A stretch of 64,000 bases of DNA from Medicago truncatula. Lineage: Eukaryota; Streptophyta; Magnoliopsida; Fabales; Fabaceae. Shown here piece by piece: positions 38,731 through 50,622 of the stretch. How positions within the stretch are numbered: position 1 is the stretch's first letter; the number at the start of each line of letters is the position of its first letter. Both the position numbers and the translations under genes were made by a program. Location: contig NC_053042.1 of the NCBI RefSeq assembly GCF_003473485.1, positions 43,356,762-43,420,761 of the forward strand. The letters are read 5' to 3'. The notes under the pieces were generated by a model. That model had not been told where the DNA came from and made no database searches. It was given only the letters and a program-made list of their open reading frames with translations.

Positions 38731-38741
38731 AACTAGGGTTT
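38731..38741 (-). promoter_or_regulatory. Telo box (AAACCCTAG) upstream of RPL22
   Basis: AAACCCTAGTT on minus lies about 45 bases upstream of the ATG. Telo boxes are enriched near transcription starts of plant ribosomal protein genes and support coordinated expression in dividing cells. An AT-rich TATA-like stretch (ATATAAAC) sits about 25 bases further up. Confidence 0.65.
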
Positions 38742-38759
38742 CCGTCATACAAAACCCCC

Positions 38760-39511
38760 GAGTTTATATTATATTATTCAATTCAATGTTTTTACTCTCT
38801 GGGCCTTTTCATAAGATATATTTGGGCTTTTCGTTTGGAGAGTTTTTAAATGCACCCTAACAACTTTTTAATCACCAAAATACCTCTTCAATATTTTACT
38901 TTTTCAATAATATTATGCTCGTTGAATTAAAGAAAATCAGAGATATGTATGGTCGAATGTGTGTCTCAACTAAGTCATGGATATTTTATTATATAGGCTC
39001 ATAAATAAATAAATAATCAAACTAACGAGTTTTACAATACACAATTTTTTAAAGGAAAAAACCACCAATAAACAATTTTTAATGATTTTGTAAGTATAAT
39101 TCAGATGGCACTTTAAAGTTACTTGATAAATTGAGTACTTAATAGATTAAGAATATGAATTCGAACTAACAATATTTTATTTCTCGACGCATGTCTTTAA
39201 CTTTCAAAAAAACATTTACAATACATAATGTTTTTGTTCGTCAAGTAGTAGCTAAACACATAATGTTTTTGTAAGTACAATACATAATGTTTTTGATTTT
39301 TTTTTTTTTTAAGATGTATACGTGGAACGGTAGTTAAGGTTGAATTTTCTTGTTCCACTGTAGTGTTATTGGAGTTTTTTTTTAAGCAATTTTCCACTTA
39401 AAAATTCTGATTTTTTTGGGTCGAGGCCCAAAAAAAAAGGCTCAGTTATGTAGAATGCCCGCCCTTACCCATGGCACTAGCATTGCGCTGCCGTGTCGGT
39501 AGAAGGAGAAT
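38760..39511. promoter_or_regulatory. Shared intergenic region between divergent RPL22 and OEP16-4
   Basis: The 5' ends of two divergent genes are separated by about 820 bp, so this holds both promoters. A phrase like CATAATGTTTTTG is repeated near 39220-39295. No coding match. Confidence 0.45.
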
Positions 39512-41856
39512 ATGGAAGAAGACCAGAACGACGCCGTTCCATGCTCATCCCTCGCGGTTGAATCCATGCTTCGTGTCGGAACGGTAACACCGTTTATATT
39601 GTTAACTTCCTCATTCACCAAATCAAACACCGTTTTAAACTCTAATTTCTTCAGGCCGGTGCAATTTGGGGCTTGTGTACTGGTCCCTATGACGCAACTA
39701 TACAAGGTAAATTCAATTTAATTATATAAAATTATTTTTTTCTAATTCATTGAAACGTGTTCTATTGAATTTTTAATTCTTAAGTCTTAACTATTGATTT
39801 CTATTTACAGGTCTTAGAGGCATTCCCCGAGCTTCTTTTGTGGTAAAAAGTTAATTTTTTTATTTTATTTCTTGTCTATTTTGGTAGTCTTTGAATTCAA
39901 ATACTGATTGTAGGGTTTACTTTTTTTGTGAGGTAATGGTTTGATTTGGATTGGTTGTCAAGTACAGGCAAACTCTGTTCGTATTTATGGGACTCAATGT
40001 GGTAAGTAATTCAATTGTTGATATTTGATAAGATTATATTTGAGCTGTGCATTCATCATGTTTTGTAGAATTAATTTGATTTTGGGTTGTAGGACTTGTA
40101 GCCGGAGTTTTCAGCATTACTCGATGTGGGGTTAAGAAATACAGGGGGCGCAACGATTGGGTTAGTTTGTTTGTTTGTTTGTTTGTTACATCTGTTTTAT
40201 TTATCTTTACTTTTCAATTTTCAATTAGTCTATGAATTAATAAGGTGCAATTCTATGAAATGTATTTTGTGATGATCCCATTGAATGTTACAACTTACGA
40301 GCATAAGCTCAATAGAACTCATCCCAAAATATTAGTTCATTAGATGGAACAGTCCTTAGGTTTTTAAGTTTCATTTTAGGTGATGAAGGGGATATAACAT
40401 ATATGTGCTATATGCAAGTGCAGTTAGTCATTCTTTTAACAATTCTGGATCAGTAATGACTAATGAAGCCTAGAACTGTTCCTTAACTCTGAAATGGAAA
40501 TTTCTGTTAAAGATTCTTTGTTGCTCTTGCTTGGCCGACAAAGCCCTATAGGTTATAGGCACTTGGCAATCATGGATAATAAACTACAAGTTTGGTATCG
40601 CAGTGGATTTGCGGTAAATCACTGTGAGTCACCTTAATTTTTGAAAAGCTACACCCTGTAAAATCATGGTGGTTCGCCTTGATTCAGTTGAACCCACTGT
40701 GATACCAAACATGCAGAAAATCTGTTAATTGGACTTTGGACATCTTGGTCATGTTACATAACTTCTTATTTGTTAAGACAGGACTAGGTCAACTTACTAG
40801 TCCAGAATTGTTAAAGTATCACCTCAATAGTTAAGAATTGTTATGGATGATTCAACCTAATGTCAGTCGCCGATTTGAAAAGGGGAAAATACTGCCGCCA
40901 ATGATCAACTTACTCGGGACACTTATTGGTATAAATATACATCTCTATTTTTTATATAAGATGTCACTGTTATAAATGCTAGCATTGAGCATCACGAACC
41001 TTTCTTTACATAAGATTATAAGAATACTGGGATATGTGTGGTGCAATAGATTTTACCTACCTAAGAGAGGACACGTTCTCAAAAGCTGAAAATGCCTGAT
41101 TGCAGAAACATGGGGGCTCTCTACGGCATTATTTACAGTACTATTGTTGGAAAGAAAAACAATGTTTCTTGGCCATTGTGTGTAATGTCAATTTTTATTT
41201 GCTTGCTTGTCTTGTCATTAAGACTTATATTCTTGTATACATCCCCTGTAGGTAGAATGCAATTGCTTCTAATCATATTATTTTGCTTGCTCGTCTTGCC
41301 ATAGTGTTGTGAGCCTGGTGACTACCTGGTTAATGAACACTATATAGCATCATTGTTCTTTCCCTCGGTCATTAGGAACTTGTTGATTCCAGTTTGGTGA
41401 CTAGATTCTATTTGTCCGTTTGAAACAAATGATTTTCTTAATGGAAGATTCAAGTTAATATTGCACGTTTTTGTGATTATGCTGCAACACTATGTTGTAG
41501 TTTCGGGGCCAATTGGCTTTGATTCAGAAAGCACCATTTTTTATGGTACCTATCATGTTTGTTGGAATAATTGTGTGGGCTAAAGGAATGTATTTACATG
41601 GTTGCAAATGTAGGAATTTAATAACTGGGTAAAAAATACAACACTAGCACGGGTCATTGAGTTGCTAAAGTTAACTTTTTAAATTTCTTCTTTTCCTTTT
41701 TCGCTAAACTAATATCCCCAACAGGTTAATGGTTTGATTGGGGGAGCTGTAGCAGGTGCGACTGTTGCTGCTAGGACACGAAGTCGAATGCAGGTGTTTG
41801 GGATGGCTGGTTTGGTTTCTGTTTTCTGTGCTGTAGCTGAATATTCTAGAACATGA
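39512..41856 (+). CDS. OEP164: Outer envelope pore protein 16-4-like (PRAT/Tim17-22-23 family)
   Basis: Six exons: 39512-39583, 39655-39706, 39811-39842, 39968-40001, 40093-40160 and 41725-41856. They total 390 nt, 129 aa (136 recalled for Arabidopsis). MEEDQNDAVPCSSLAVESML begins the protein; GLVAGVFSITRCGVKKYRG, NDWVNGLIGGAVAGA and VFGMAGLVSVFCAVAEY follow. These are glycine-rich helical segments of the preprotein and amino-acid transporter family, which forms small four-helix channels in plastid or mitochondrial membranes. The substrate of the 16-4 type is not settled. Several exons are very short (32-34 nt). Intron 5 (1564 bp) holds a MITE. Confidence 0.93.
40590..40710. mobile_element. 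121-bp MITE in OEP16-4 intron 5
   Basis: The ends GTTTGGTATCGCAGTGG (40590-40606) and CCACTGTGATACCAAAC (40694-40710) are reverse complements with one mismatch in 17. No coding content. A related element with TTGGTATCA ends is in a UXS intron. Confidence 0.75.
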
Positions 41857-42281
41857 AGTGCATTTGTTAGAAACTGTGACAGAAGGATATCCGAGACTCA
41901 TGTTTTTTGATAACACATCAACAAGCAAAATAGTTTGCCTTTTTTTGACAAAAGCAAAATAGTTTGCTATTTCACAGTTTTTAGCTATCATTTATTTCAT
42001 TGGTTAGAACATGTATATTTATTTATTCTGTACCAAAAAAAAAAAGAACATGTATATTTATTTTGTATATATGTGTTTAGACATCAAAGTAATTTCAGTC
42101 TTCTTTATCGTTGTTGTTCAAATAAAAAAAAAATTCATCATACAGCACAAAATTGTTCTTTCCTTGTACTAATGAAGGTTTTTCACAGTTTGACAATTTT
42201 ATTGAGCTTGTGATATTTATTACCATTGCTATTAAAGTGGTAATGGATTTCAACCAACTAGTCCATAATGCTTATAATATA

Positions 42282-42595
42282 CTCCCTCCATCTCAAATTA
42301 TAAGAAGAAGAAAAAAATCACACTTATTAAGAAAATTAAAACATAAGAATTTGGAGTATAGGTTTTTGTGTTTTCTTTGAAAAAAGTTTTATAGAAAGAT
42401 GTAAAAACAATTTTCATTGGCTATTGGTTATGGAAAAAATGAAAGAGAGAGAACATTGAATGTAATTTGCATTTAATTTTATGAGAATAAACAAAAAAAA
42501 TCTTGGAAAAGATAAAAGTTTGTCTTTTTTGCTTATATTTTGGGACAAAGAAAATGTGTTTTTTTTTTTTTTTTTATATTATTGGACGGAGGGAG
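42282..42595. mobile_element. Stowaway-like MITE
   Basis: It begins CTCCCTCCATCTCAAATTAT and ends GGACGGAGGGAG, flanked by TA at 42280-42281 and 42596-42597, the Tc1/mariner-type target duplication. Internal arms (CTTATAATTTG-like) also pair. It lies between OEP16-4 and the lipase gene. Confidence 0.8.
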
Positions 42596-42597
42596 TA

Positions 42598-43231
42598 AAA
42601 TTATAAATAATTAGAGTTTTTCTTTGGGAAAATTCTCATGAAATTCACATCTCATCTCACACAATCGATATTTAAGATGATGTTTAAACAAAAACTATTT
42701 AAAATTTATTAAAGCATGTTTATATACTAGAATTTAGATGTACTTATAAAAGTAACTTATTGCCTCTATTTCTTTTCTTTTTTCCTAGAAAAGAGAAAAG
42801 GGTTAATAATAGGTTGGAAGAAGACGAAAATAATGGTGTGGGCGTTCATAATATCCAAAAAACAAATGGAGATAAGGAATGGGTTGTATTCAAAGAAAAT
42901 TCCTACCTCATCCATATTCTATTCTTAGCATAAAGAAATGAAGTGGGAAATAAAACAGAAATGATGAAACAAGTAAAACACCATGACATGTCTTTCTCTT
43001 TGGCACAGAACTAGGACCCACCCTCCTTCCTTCCTTTGTCCCAACCCCCATCTCCTTTTCATATATTGATTTAATTCATCACGTAACGAGAAACTATAGA
43101 AACTAGAAAGCCCTTCTCATCTCATCAACCTTCATCACCACCACCATAATATCTTTCCATAATATCTATCTTTACACTACTCTTCTCATCACCAATTTGC
43201 ATACTCACAAATAACATTCACCACCAAAGTC
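42598..43231. promoter_or_regulatory. Upstream region of the lipase-like gene
   Basis: The CT-rich leader just before the start codon (CATCACCACCACC words near 43130) looks like 5' UTR. No other feature recognised. Confidence 0.35.
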
Positions 43232-46200
43232 ATGGATTTGAGATATGAATACCAAGAAGTATGTTTTTTCTTTCACGTTCAAAATTCTTCATATTTTGGG
43301 TAATATATAATATAGTTTGTTATATTCAATATGGAGATTAATATATTGTAGTTGATATCAGGGATATTGGAAGAACTCAAGGGGAATGCGACTCTTCACA
43401 TGCAAGTGGTTGCCTATTTCTTCTTCTCCCAAGGCTCTTGTTTTCCTATGCCATGGTGATCATTTCTATCTCTTTTCCCTTTTTCACTCTTTCTCTATAC
43501 ATATCTCTTACTTGGTGTTGTGTAATATAATTATTTAACATAGTTCTGATTTCTTGTTGCAGGATATGGAATGGAATGCAGTGGATTCATGAAAGGTAAC
43601 ACATTCTCTTTCTGTTGTTAATTTTGCTTTCCACAAATTGTTACATGTATATGGTTCCACTAACTAGTTGCCTTGATGAATGATGAACAAAATCAACCTC
43701 TAAAATTATTTTAATAACGTTATCTTAGTAGTGTTTTTCATCTTAATTAATATCCCATTCTAGTTATGATTTTATTTACTTCACATAGAATGGTACATTG
43801 GTACATATATCAACGCAACATCACTTGAAATGAAATAGTTTTGTCGCCACTTTTTGTTAAACTTTTTCAAAACAAAACATGTGAAATGGAAAACTCTCAT
43901 AATAAGTAGTTTAATTAGTTGGTTTCTCTTCGGATTGTTAATCACATCACATAATAATGTCATTGCCTTAGTTATACAAGTACTAGTTAGTTAAAGGTCG
44001 AATCAAACAATATGATGATCTCTATATATTAGCATTATAATTAATTTCAACCATAAGCTCTTTATCAATCAAACTCCTACGTCTAATTAACCTCCAAACA
44101 ACCTTGTCCCTCGAGGTGAAAAAAAACATCACGATTTGGATTGACACAACAAGAAGACAAACATGTAAAAGATATAGGCTGCTAGATAGCAAGGTCGGTG
44201 GGTGAGTGTGTTCTGCCCATACCTTATTATCTCCTAGACTGCCTCTGCCACTATTGTGAGCCAAAAGCTACCTAAAAAGCATAATTTATCATATATCATT
44301 GGGGTTGGTAGGGTGGCCACATTACTATTCAATATTATCTATTTGTCGATGCCCTTGATTCACTCTTTTTCTGCCTATCTTTTCCTTTTTGATTACTCGT
44401 TACATTGCATAATTCACATGCTCTTGCCTCTAAGTTGGAAAGTCCATAATTGAAAATTATTCCAAACATTGTTGTTATTATATATCAAAATTAATTATAT
44501 ATGAATAGAAGACAGATAGTTAAAAAGCTACGCCACTAAATTTTTTGGATATGATATTGTTGTTGTGCATGACTCTTTAAACTCTATGACATAATTGATA
44601 AACAAAATTGATTTGACAAAATAAAAATATGTGAATTTAGTTAAACATCAATCAAATTACTACCTTGTGTCTCACAATAAAAGCTACACTAATGTTAATT
44701 ATCATTCGAGTTTCCAAAAAAATATATTCTAATGCTAGAGACAAAACTTGCCCTCTACTCTATCTTTTTCCCGTTTGCCTGGTGAGGATTTGGATGACAA
44801 TCATGATCCATTTTGAAATCATGAATATATACGTGGCACTCTCATTCTTATTTCTCCTTGTCGGTACAAATACAATGTACCTCAGTTTGCTCTCAACCTT
44901 ATGCCACTCAAACATGATAATACTAGTCAAGAGAGAGAATATTATTAAATAATCTTTTTAAAATAGTTACTCCATCACTTAAGCATTTTAAAAGGAGTGA
45001 TTATTTTATTAAAAAAAAGTTAAATATTTCAATTTTCAACGCCCTGATTATATAACTTTTCAAAAAAATTACCTTTTTATATACTAAAAATAGAATTTGA
45101 GTTTATAATTTTAATCTTATTATCTTAGTTCAGAAAAATAAAAATATTATTAATTAAAGTATATTTTCATATCATTTTGCTTAGATTTATCAGGTAATTT
45201 AATCATGAATTTTATCAAATAGTTCAAATTCAATGAATTAGTAACCAGAAAAAAAAAAAAAAAATCAATGAATTAGTATATCGGTTATAATGTTATAAGT
45301 TTATCTGTTATTAATTAGCTAACCTATTTTTGTTACCAAGCCTTAAACACTCAAAATAAACCAACTAAAAAACTTTAGGTAACAAGACCGCCGCAGCTAA
45401 GTCTCCTTCCAAATAAATACAAAGAGTTGACCTCTTTGAAGCAATGTTGAATAGTGACAGACCAAGCCTAAAGGTGGAGTAAGTTAAGGACCTCCTCCAA
45501 AAGAGGTTTGAGATAAGAGATGGTGGTCGAACGGTTTTGAGGACACCAGTTGCAACAAGAGTAGAATTTGTTTCAAAAATGATAGCGAGGTGAAGATGAC
45601 AAGCAATATACATAGCAAGAACTAAGCTCCACATCTCAGCACCCCGGAGTTATTGCGGCCAAGATTGCAATAAAAAGACCGCCCTGAGTGTCTCTATGCA
45701 AACCGCCACAAAATAAGAGACACTCAAGGCGGTCTCTTAGCTTGTGGCGGTTTCCTTTTACTACATTAAATTTAAGGAACCCGCCACAAGCTTATTCCTT
45801 TTACAATGAGCTCTATCCATATTAAATTTAAGGGCATTTGTAGAAGGGGGCTCCCATTTGACATGAATAATGGAACCAACACTTTACATGTAAGCGGCGG
45901 GTTTAAAGCTATTCTCAACAACCATTTGCACTTGATTAGCTATATGGAGGAGCCAATTTTGCCATAGATTAAAGTACTGGTCAAATACCAGTTCGTTATG
46001 ATCCTTGGATAAAGTATTGATAGAAACTCCAAATAAGGTCACCCAACTCCATGACATATTTCCAATATCTTCGTTGCTAAGGTTCCATTCAAGCCAAGGC
46101 ATGAGACCTATGCTAAAGAATTTAGCTCAATAATCTAGTTTGATGATTAGAGATCAAAATTATATCGCCTCATCACAATCTCTTAAGACACGCACAATAG

Positions 46201-49200
46201 ATTCAAGTCCTTCTTAGCAATGAAGACAACTATTGTCATCGGTCATATTGATTTTTTGTCTCTCCTCATTTGTCATAAGTCTTCCATGGGCTACTATCCA
46301 AAGAAAAGAACGGGTCTTGTTGGGACCTTTCCATTTTCAAACTAGCTTAAAGAAATGGGATTTATTTCTCTCAGTATTATTTTTATCCATGGAAAAACAG
46401 AATAAGCTGAGTTAAGAGAAAATTTACCTTCAGTAGAGTCACTCCGAATTGGAAAATTTTATTGCAACTCCGTTGATGGAGGTTTGATAGCAGAGATTGC
46501 AGTGCTGACATCTTTAGGCAACAATTGGTTAAAGATCTCCTAGTTCCACACAGGGAAATTCATCTAACCAATCGGAATATTATTAGCGAAATTGCTTGCA
46601 AAAGGAGCAGCAACATGAATCAATTTATCCTTCTAGAACCTGGTATCTTTCCCATTTTGAATGGACCAAGATAGATTAATTGTTGCATCTTCCCAAACAT
46701 TACAAGTAATAGCTCATCAAATGTTTGAACATTTTTTCTTCATGCAAACATCAAGGAAAACATTAGGACCACAGACATATTTAACTTTCATCAGCCTAAA
46801 CCAAAGCTTGTTTGGGTTAGTAACAAAATTCCAGGCTAGCTTTAAGTAGATTCCAACATCAAGGAAAGTATTTGACATCACTGCAACTATATAATGATAG
46901 TAAAATATATAGGTCAATTTATGTATGTTGTATAAGAGCGCATCCAACATTTCTGCATGTTATCTTTAAACTTGATTAAAAAAATCGGCGGTAGATCGTT
47001 TTCATAACCTTTCTTTTGATATTTTTGAGTTTGTGTAATATCATTTCTGCATGTGTGTAATATCATTTGTTCAAACTCGTTGGTAGAGTTCTTTAGTCGC
47101 AAACTAATGTAGTAACTTACAAATTGGCTTGAGCGGCTGCATATACAACTAATTCTAATACTTTTTTTAATTTCATTTCACATTGTTATAATGATTCAAT
47201 CTATAAAGAAATGATGAGTTCGTTTGCATAAAAAAACATTTCACTAAAATTTTAAGGCCTCTTATCTTTAAATTTCAATGAAGAATCTCATCTCAAAATT
47301 CATATTATATTACACTGTTTGATAGGTTTATCAAAGTATGCAATACATGGGTGTGAACAACAGCGAAAAGAAAGAGAAGAGATATAAAAAATACCGAATA
47401 ACAAAGGGTGTATAGAAAAACCAATACAAGAGTTAGAAGGAATGCTCCTTCAATAAGAGAGAAAAACCAATAATCTTCTTTTTTAACAGAAGAAACCAAT
47501 AATCTACGTAACAGAAAAAACTGAAAAATGCTAACTAACTGAATAACCATATGTATCAAGTAAACCTACCTTGCTAATGTACTGCTGAAACTGAACTTGA
47601 ATACTCTATCTAAATTTGGGTGATATGTATCAAGTAAATTTGGGTGATGGAAATTGGAAACACGTGTGTAGAATTGTAGATTGTTCGATATTTCAAACGC
47701 ACAATCGAAGTAAACAGCAGAAGCTTGAATTTCCCTTGAAACTGAATTATTAATCCAAGAATCAATAGTGCTATCATTTCTGCCCCATGCAAGATGTTGA
47801 GGATCATCTTCAGATAGTTCGTCAATGGAGCCATCAACAAAATCTAACTTGTTGTGCCCAGTCAGAGCCAAGATCATGGCACGGCGCCAAGATCCATAAC
47901 TGTCACCAGTGAGAGGGTTATAAACAAGAACCAATCAAGGATTGTCAGAACTGGCAACGAAGAAAGGGTTACATTATTAGTCATATCCCCGTTTTCATCC
48001 ATGAGGATCGGAAAAAAAAAAAAAAAAAACGAAAGAAAGAAGAAAAGAAATGCAGCCGAAAGTTTGTTATTCTTCTGATACCATATCAAAGTATGCAACA
48101 CATGATTGTGAACAACATGGAAAAGAAAGAGGAGGGATAAAAAAATACTGGATAGCAAAGAGTGGATTGCTTATTGTTAAAAATGATCACTAACTCAATA
48201 CAAGAAGGAACACTCTTTAAATAGGAGAGCAAAACGAAAAACGGAAAAAATGCTAACTAACTGAATAACCAACTACAAGGTATCACAAATGAATAACTAA
48301 TTCTAATAAGGTTTGTAATGGCTATTTTAGAAGGGGTAATAGAGTGATAATTTTACTTCACACATTCTTCCCAATTTTGATTTACTAGCTGTAGTGTCAA
48401 ATTGTATTTATTTGCTTCATGCCTCTAGAAATTGGAGAAAAGCTAGCGTCTGCAGGATACGCTGTGTTCGGAATGGACTACGAGGGACATGGACACTCTG
48501 CTGGTGTTCGTTGTTACATAACCAAATTTGACAACGTTGTTAACGACTGTTCCAACTTTTACAAGTCAATTTGCGGTAATGACAAAATTTCTTGTTCTTG
48601 CCTTTATATTCAACAATATCATAAGTGTTGAAAACCCAATCCTTTAGGAACTTATTTATGTTGAGTTGAGTTGCTAACTTATTTGTGTATTTCAGAACTC
48701 CAAGAATACAGGGGAAAGGCCAAATTCTTATATGGAGAATCAATGGGGGGAGCTGTGGCCGTATTATTGCATAAAAAAGACCCTTCATTTTGGGATGGTG
48801 CTGTTTTCGTGGCACCAATGTGTAAGATATCAGAGAAGGTGAAGCCACATCGTGTTGCTGTTAGCATGTTGTCGGGATTGGAACATATTTTTCCCAAGTG
48901 GAAAATAGTTCCGACAAAGGATGTCATCGATTCAGCCTTCAAAGATCACACCAAACGGGAAATGGTGACGCTTATGTCTTTTTTTCCCCTATAGTTGATG
49001 TTTAATGTTTTTGTTCAGCCAGTTGATTATGTGTTTTTTTTTTAATGATGATGATTACAGATAAGGAAAAACAAGTTGATATATCAGGACAAGCCAAGGT
49101 TAAAAACAGCATTGGAACTGCTGAGAACTAGTTTGAGTGTTGAAACCAACTTACACCAGGTGAACTGCATAGACATGATTTTTTGTCTTATTTGTAATCC

Positions 49201-49551
49201 ATCAAATTACCCTTTTTTGGGTCTCATAATGTGAATTTTGAGCAGGTGACGTTGCCTTTCTTAGTGTTACATGGAGAGGAAGATAAAGTGACAGACCCGG
49301 AAGTAAGCAAGGCATTATATGAGAGAGCTAGTAGTGTAGACAAGACCATAAAATTGTACCCTGGAATGTGGCATGGCTTAACAGCTGGGGAGCCTGATGA
49401 AAATATCGAACTTGTTTTCGGAGACATTATAAGTTGGCTGGATAAGCGAGCTATTGGCAAGGAACGTATTGAGTCATTTCTACCAATTCCAACTTACAAG
49501 AAAATTAATCTTGACGAGTTTCAAGGAGGCCGCGCTCGCGCGTCACTTTAG
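43232..49551 (+). CDS. Monoacylglycerol lipase / caffeoylshikimate esterase-like alpha/beta hydrolase
   Basis: Seven exons: 43232-43258, 43362-43455, 43563-43595, 48429-48575, 48696-48964, 49061-49159 and 49246-49551. They sum to 975 nt, 324 aa, the usual family size. The alpha/beta-hydrolase fold is clear: oxyanion-hole segment LCHGYG (38-43), GMDYEGHGHS, nucleophile elbow GESMGG with Ser116, Asp236 in HGEEDKVTDP and His266 in GMWHGLTAGE. Members hydrolyse monoacylglycerols, and one relative hydrolyses caffeoyl shikimate in lignin synthesis; sequence alone does not decide the substrate. Exon 1 has only nine codons. Intron 3 is 4833 bp and filled with transposon debris, yet the reading phase (G|AA) is kept. 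C-terminal residues beyond the fold (GGRARASL) are basic. Confidence 0.93.
43596..45360 (+). other. Lipase intron 3, 5' part
   Basis: AT-rich intron sequence with no recognised element or gene. Small frames at 44022-44952 are not convincing. Confidence 0.4.
45361..46950 (-). mobile_element. LINE ORF2 C-terminal remnant in lipase intron 3
   Basis: On minus, in order: LAWNFVTNPNKLWFRLMKVK (end of the reverse transcriptase), LSWSIQNGKDTRF, DDNSCLHC with GLESIVRVLRDCDEA (zf-RVT), WEPPSTNALKFNMDRAHCKR and AEMWSLVLAMYIACHLHLAI (RNase H). Stops and frameshifts are scattered through it. It is antisense to the host gene. An inverted duplication disrupts the RNase H part (separate entry). Confidence 0.75.
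45676..45790. repeat. Interlocking inverted duplication inside the LINE
   Basis: AGACCGCCCTGAGTGTCTCT (45676-45695) pairs with 45716-45735 (19 of 20). AAACCGCCACAA (45700-45711) pairs with TTGTGGCGGTTT (45742-45753), so the arms alternate. A third CCGCCACAAG copy follows at 45781. Flanking TTAAATTTAAGG and TTCCTTTTAC words are also duplicated. Confidence 0.7.
47329..48285 (-). mobile_element. Miniature Ty1-copia element with gag remnant in lipase intron 3
   Basis: Two LTR-like copies, 47329-47558 and 48084-48285, share phrases such as TATCAAAGTATGCAA and TGCTAACTAACTGAATAACC. Directly inside the 48-kb copy, on minus, is TGGTATCAGAAG (48083-48072), an initiator-Met tRNA primer-binding site, which fixes the orientation. 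Between them 47934-47566 encodes a copia gag N-terminus (LVYNPLTGDSYGSWRRAM, then NKLDFVDGSI). No protease, integrase, reverse transcriptase or RNase H is present. Total 957 bp. Target duplication not clear. Confidence 0.75.
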
Positions 49552-50622
49552 AATTATAAACCAAACCGGTTGTGTTCAGAACTATGGTATGTTACATATT
49601 CGAAGTTGTGCCATACCCTGACCAACTTCATTATTCCTCTCGGTACATAACATAGTTGGTTTCAAATTGTTTCAAAAACTAAAGCAAAGTTTTTAAGGCT
49701 TCAAAATCAAATGTTTCACTAAACTTACTTGGAGGCAGTAAATCTTCTAGTAGATAATGTCTGAGATAAAGAGATTCATATGAAGGCGGGGGTGATTATA
49801 GTAAGATAAACAGATTAGATTACTCCCAGTGCTACCGGACTAGTCGTCGCACAAACAGAATCTAAAACTATATTGACAAATAATGGGAATTTAAATAGGA
49901 AAATAGGAAGACTTTGGGATATTATGAAATTTAGGTTTGATGCAAGGGTTGTGTTTCATGCAAGACTCGGGGAGAGACTGAACTAAGACAAGGATATTAG
50001 ACCTAAGGTCACTCCTCTGAAACATAGAGATGATCACCCTTGACCTAAATTTGATTTTATTGTCTTTATGATTGACCACTAATGAAAAAATGACGATGCT
50101 CCTTCAATACGTGAAGAAAATCATGAATAATTTTTTTTTATAATTGTTACAATTAATCTCGTTAAGTTAATCATATGCATAAATGAAAGCCTAATCTAGG
50201 TGAATAATTTGGACCCGAGTGTCCAGGAAGGTAGAGGTAATGCACTCTACAAAACCAGATATAAAATTGCAAACAGGAGGTAGTTATTCAACTTATTTGT
50301 GAAGTTGGAGCAAAATAGAATAAGGTAAAATGTTGAAATAATATAACTGTAGTTACTTATACATACCCAATTACATCCAAAAAAATAGAGATAGAATTAT
50401 ATAGATGGCAGGAAATTGATAAATGAAATCATGGCTGGCTATAGCTATCAATCAATCTTGAAAGATTGAGGGAGAAGGAACAACAAAAGGAACATTTAAG
50501 AGGAGCTCATATGCTTCTGTGTGACTAATGGAAAACACCTAAATGTTGTTATCCTCAGACTATATTTTTTCACTTTCTCACTCTCTAAGGTACACATAAC
50601 ATAAACATACCACCATCAAGAA
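49552..50622. other. Intergenic between convergent lipase and UXS
   Basis: Both 3' UTRs lie here. No coding match or clear repeat. Confidence 0.4.
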
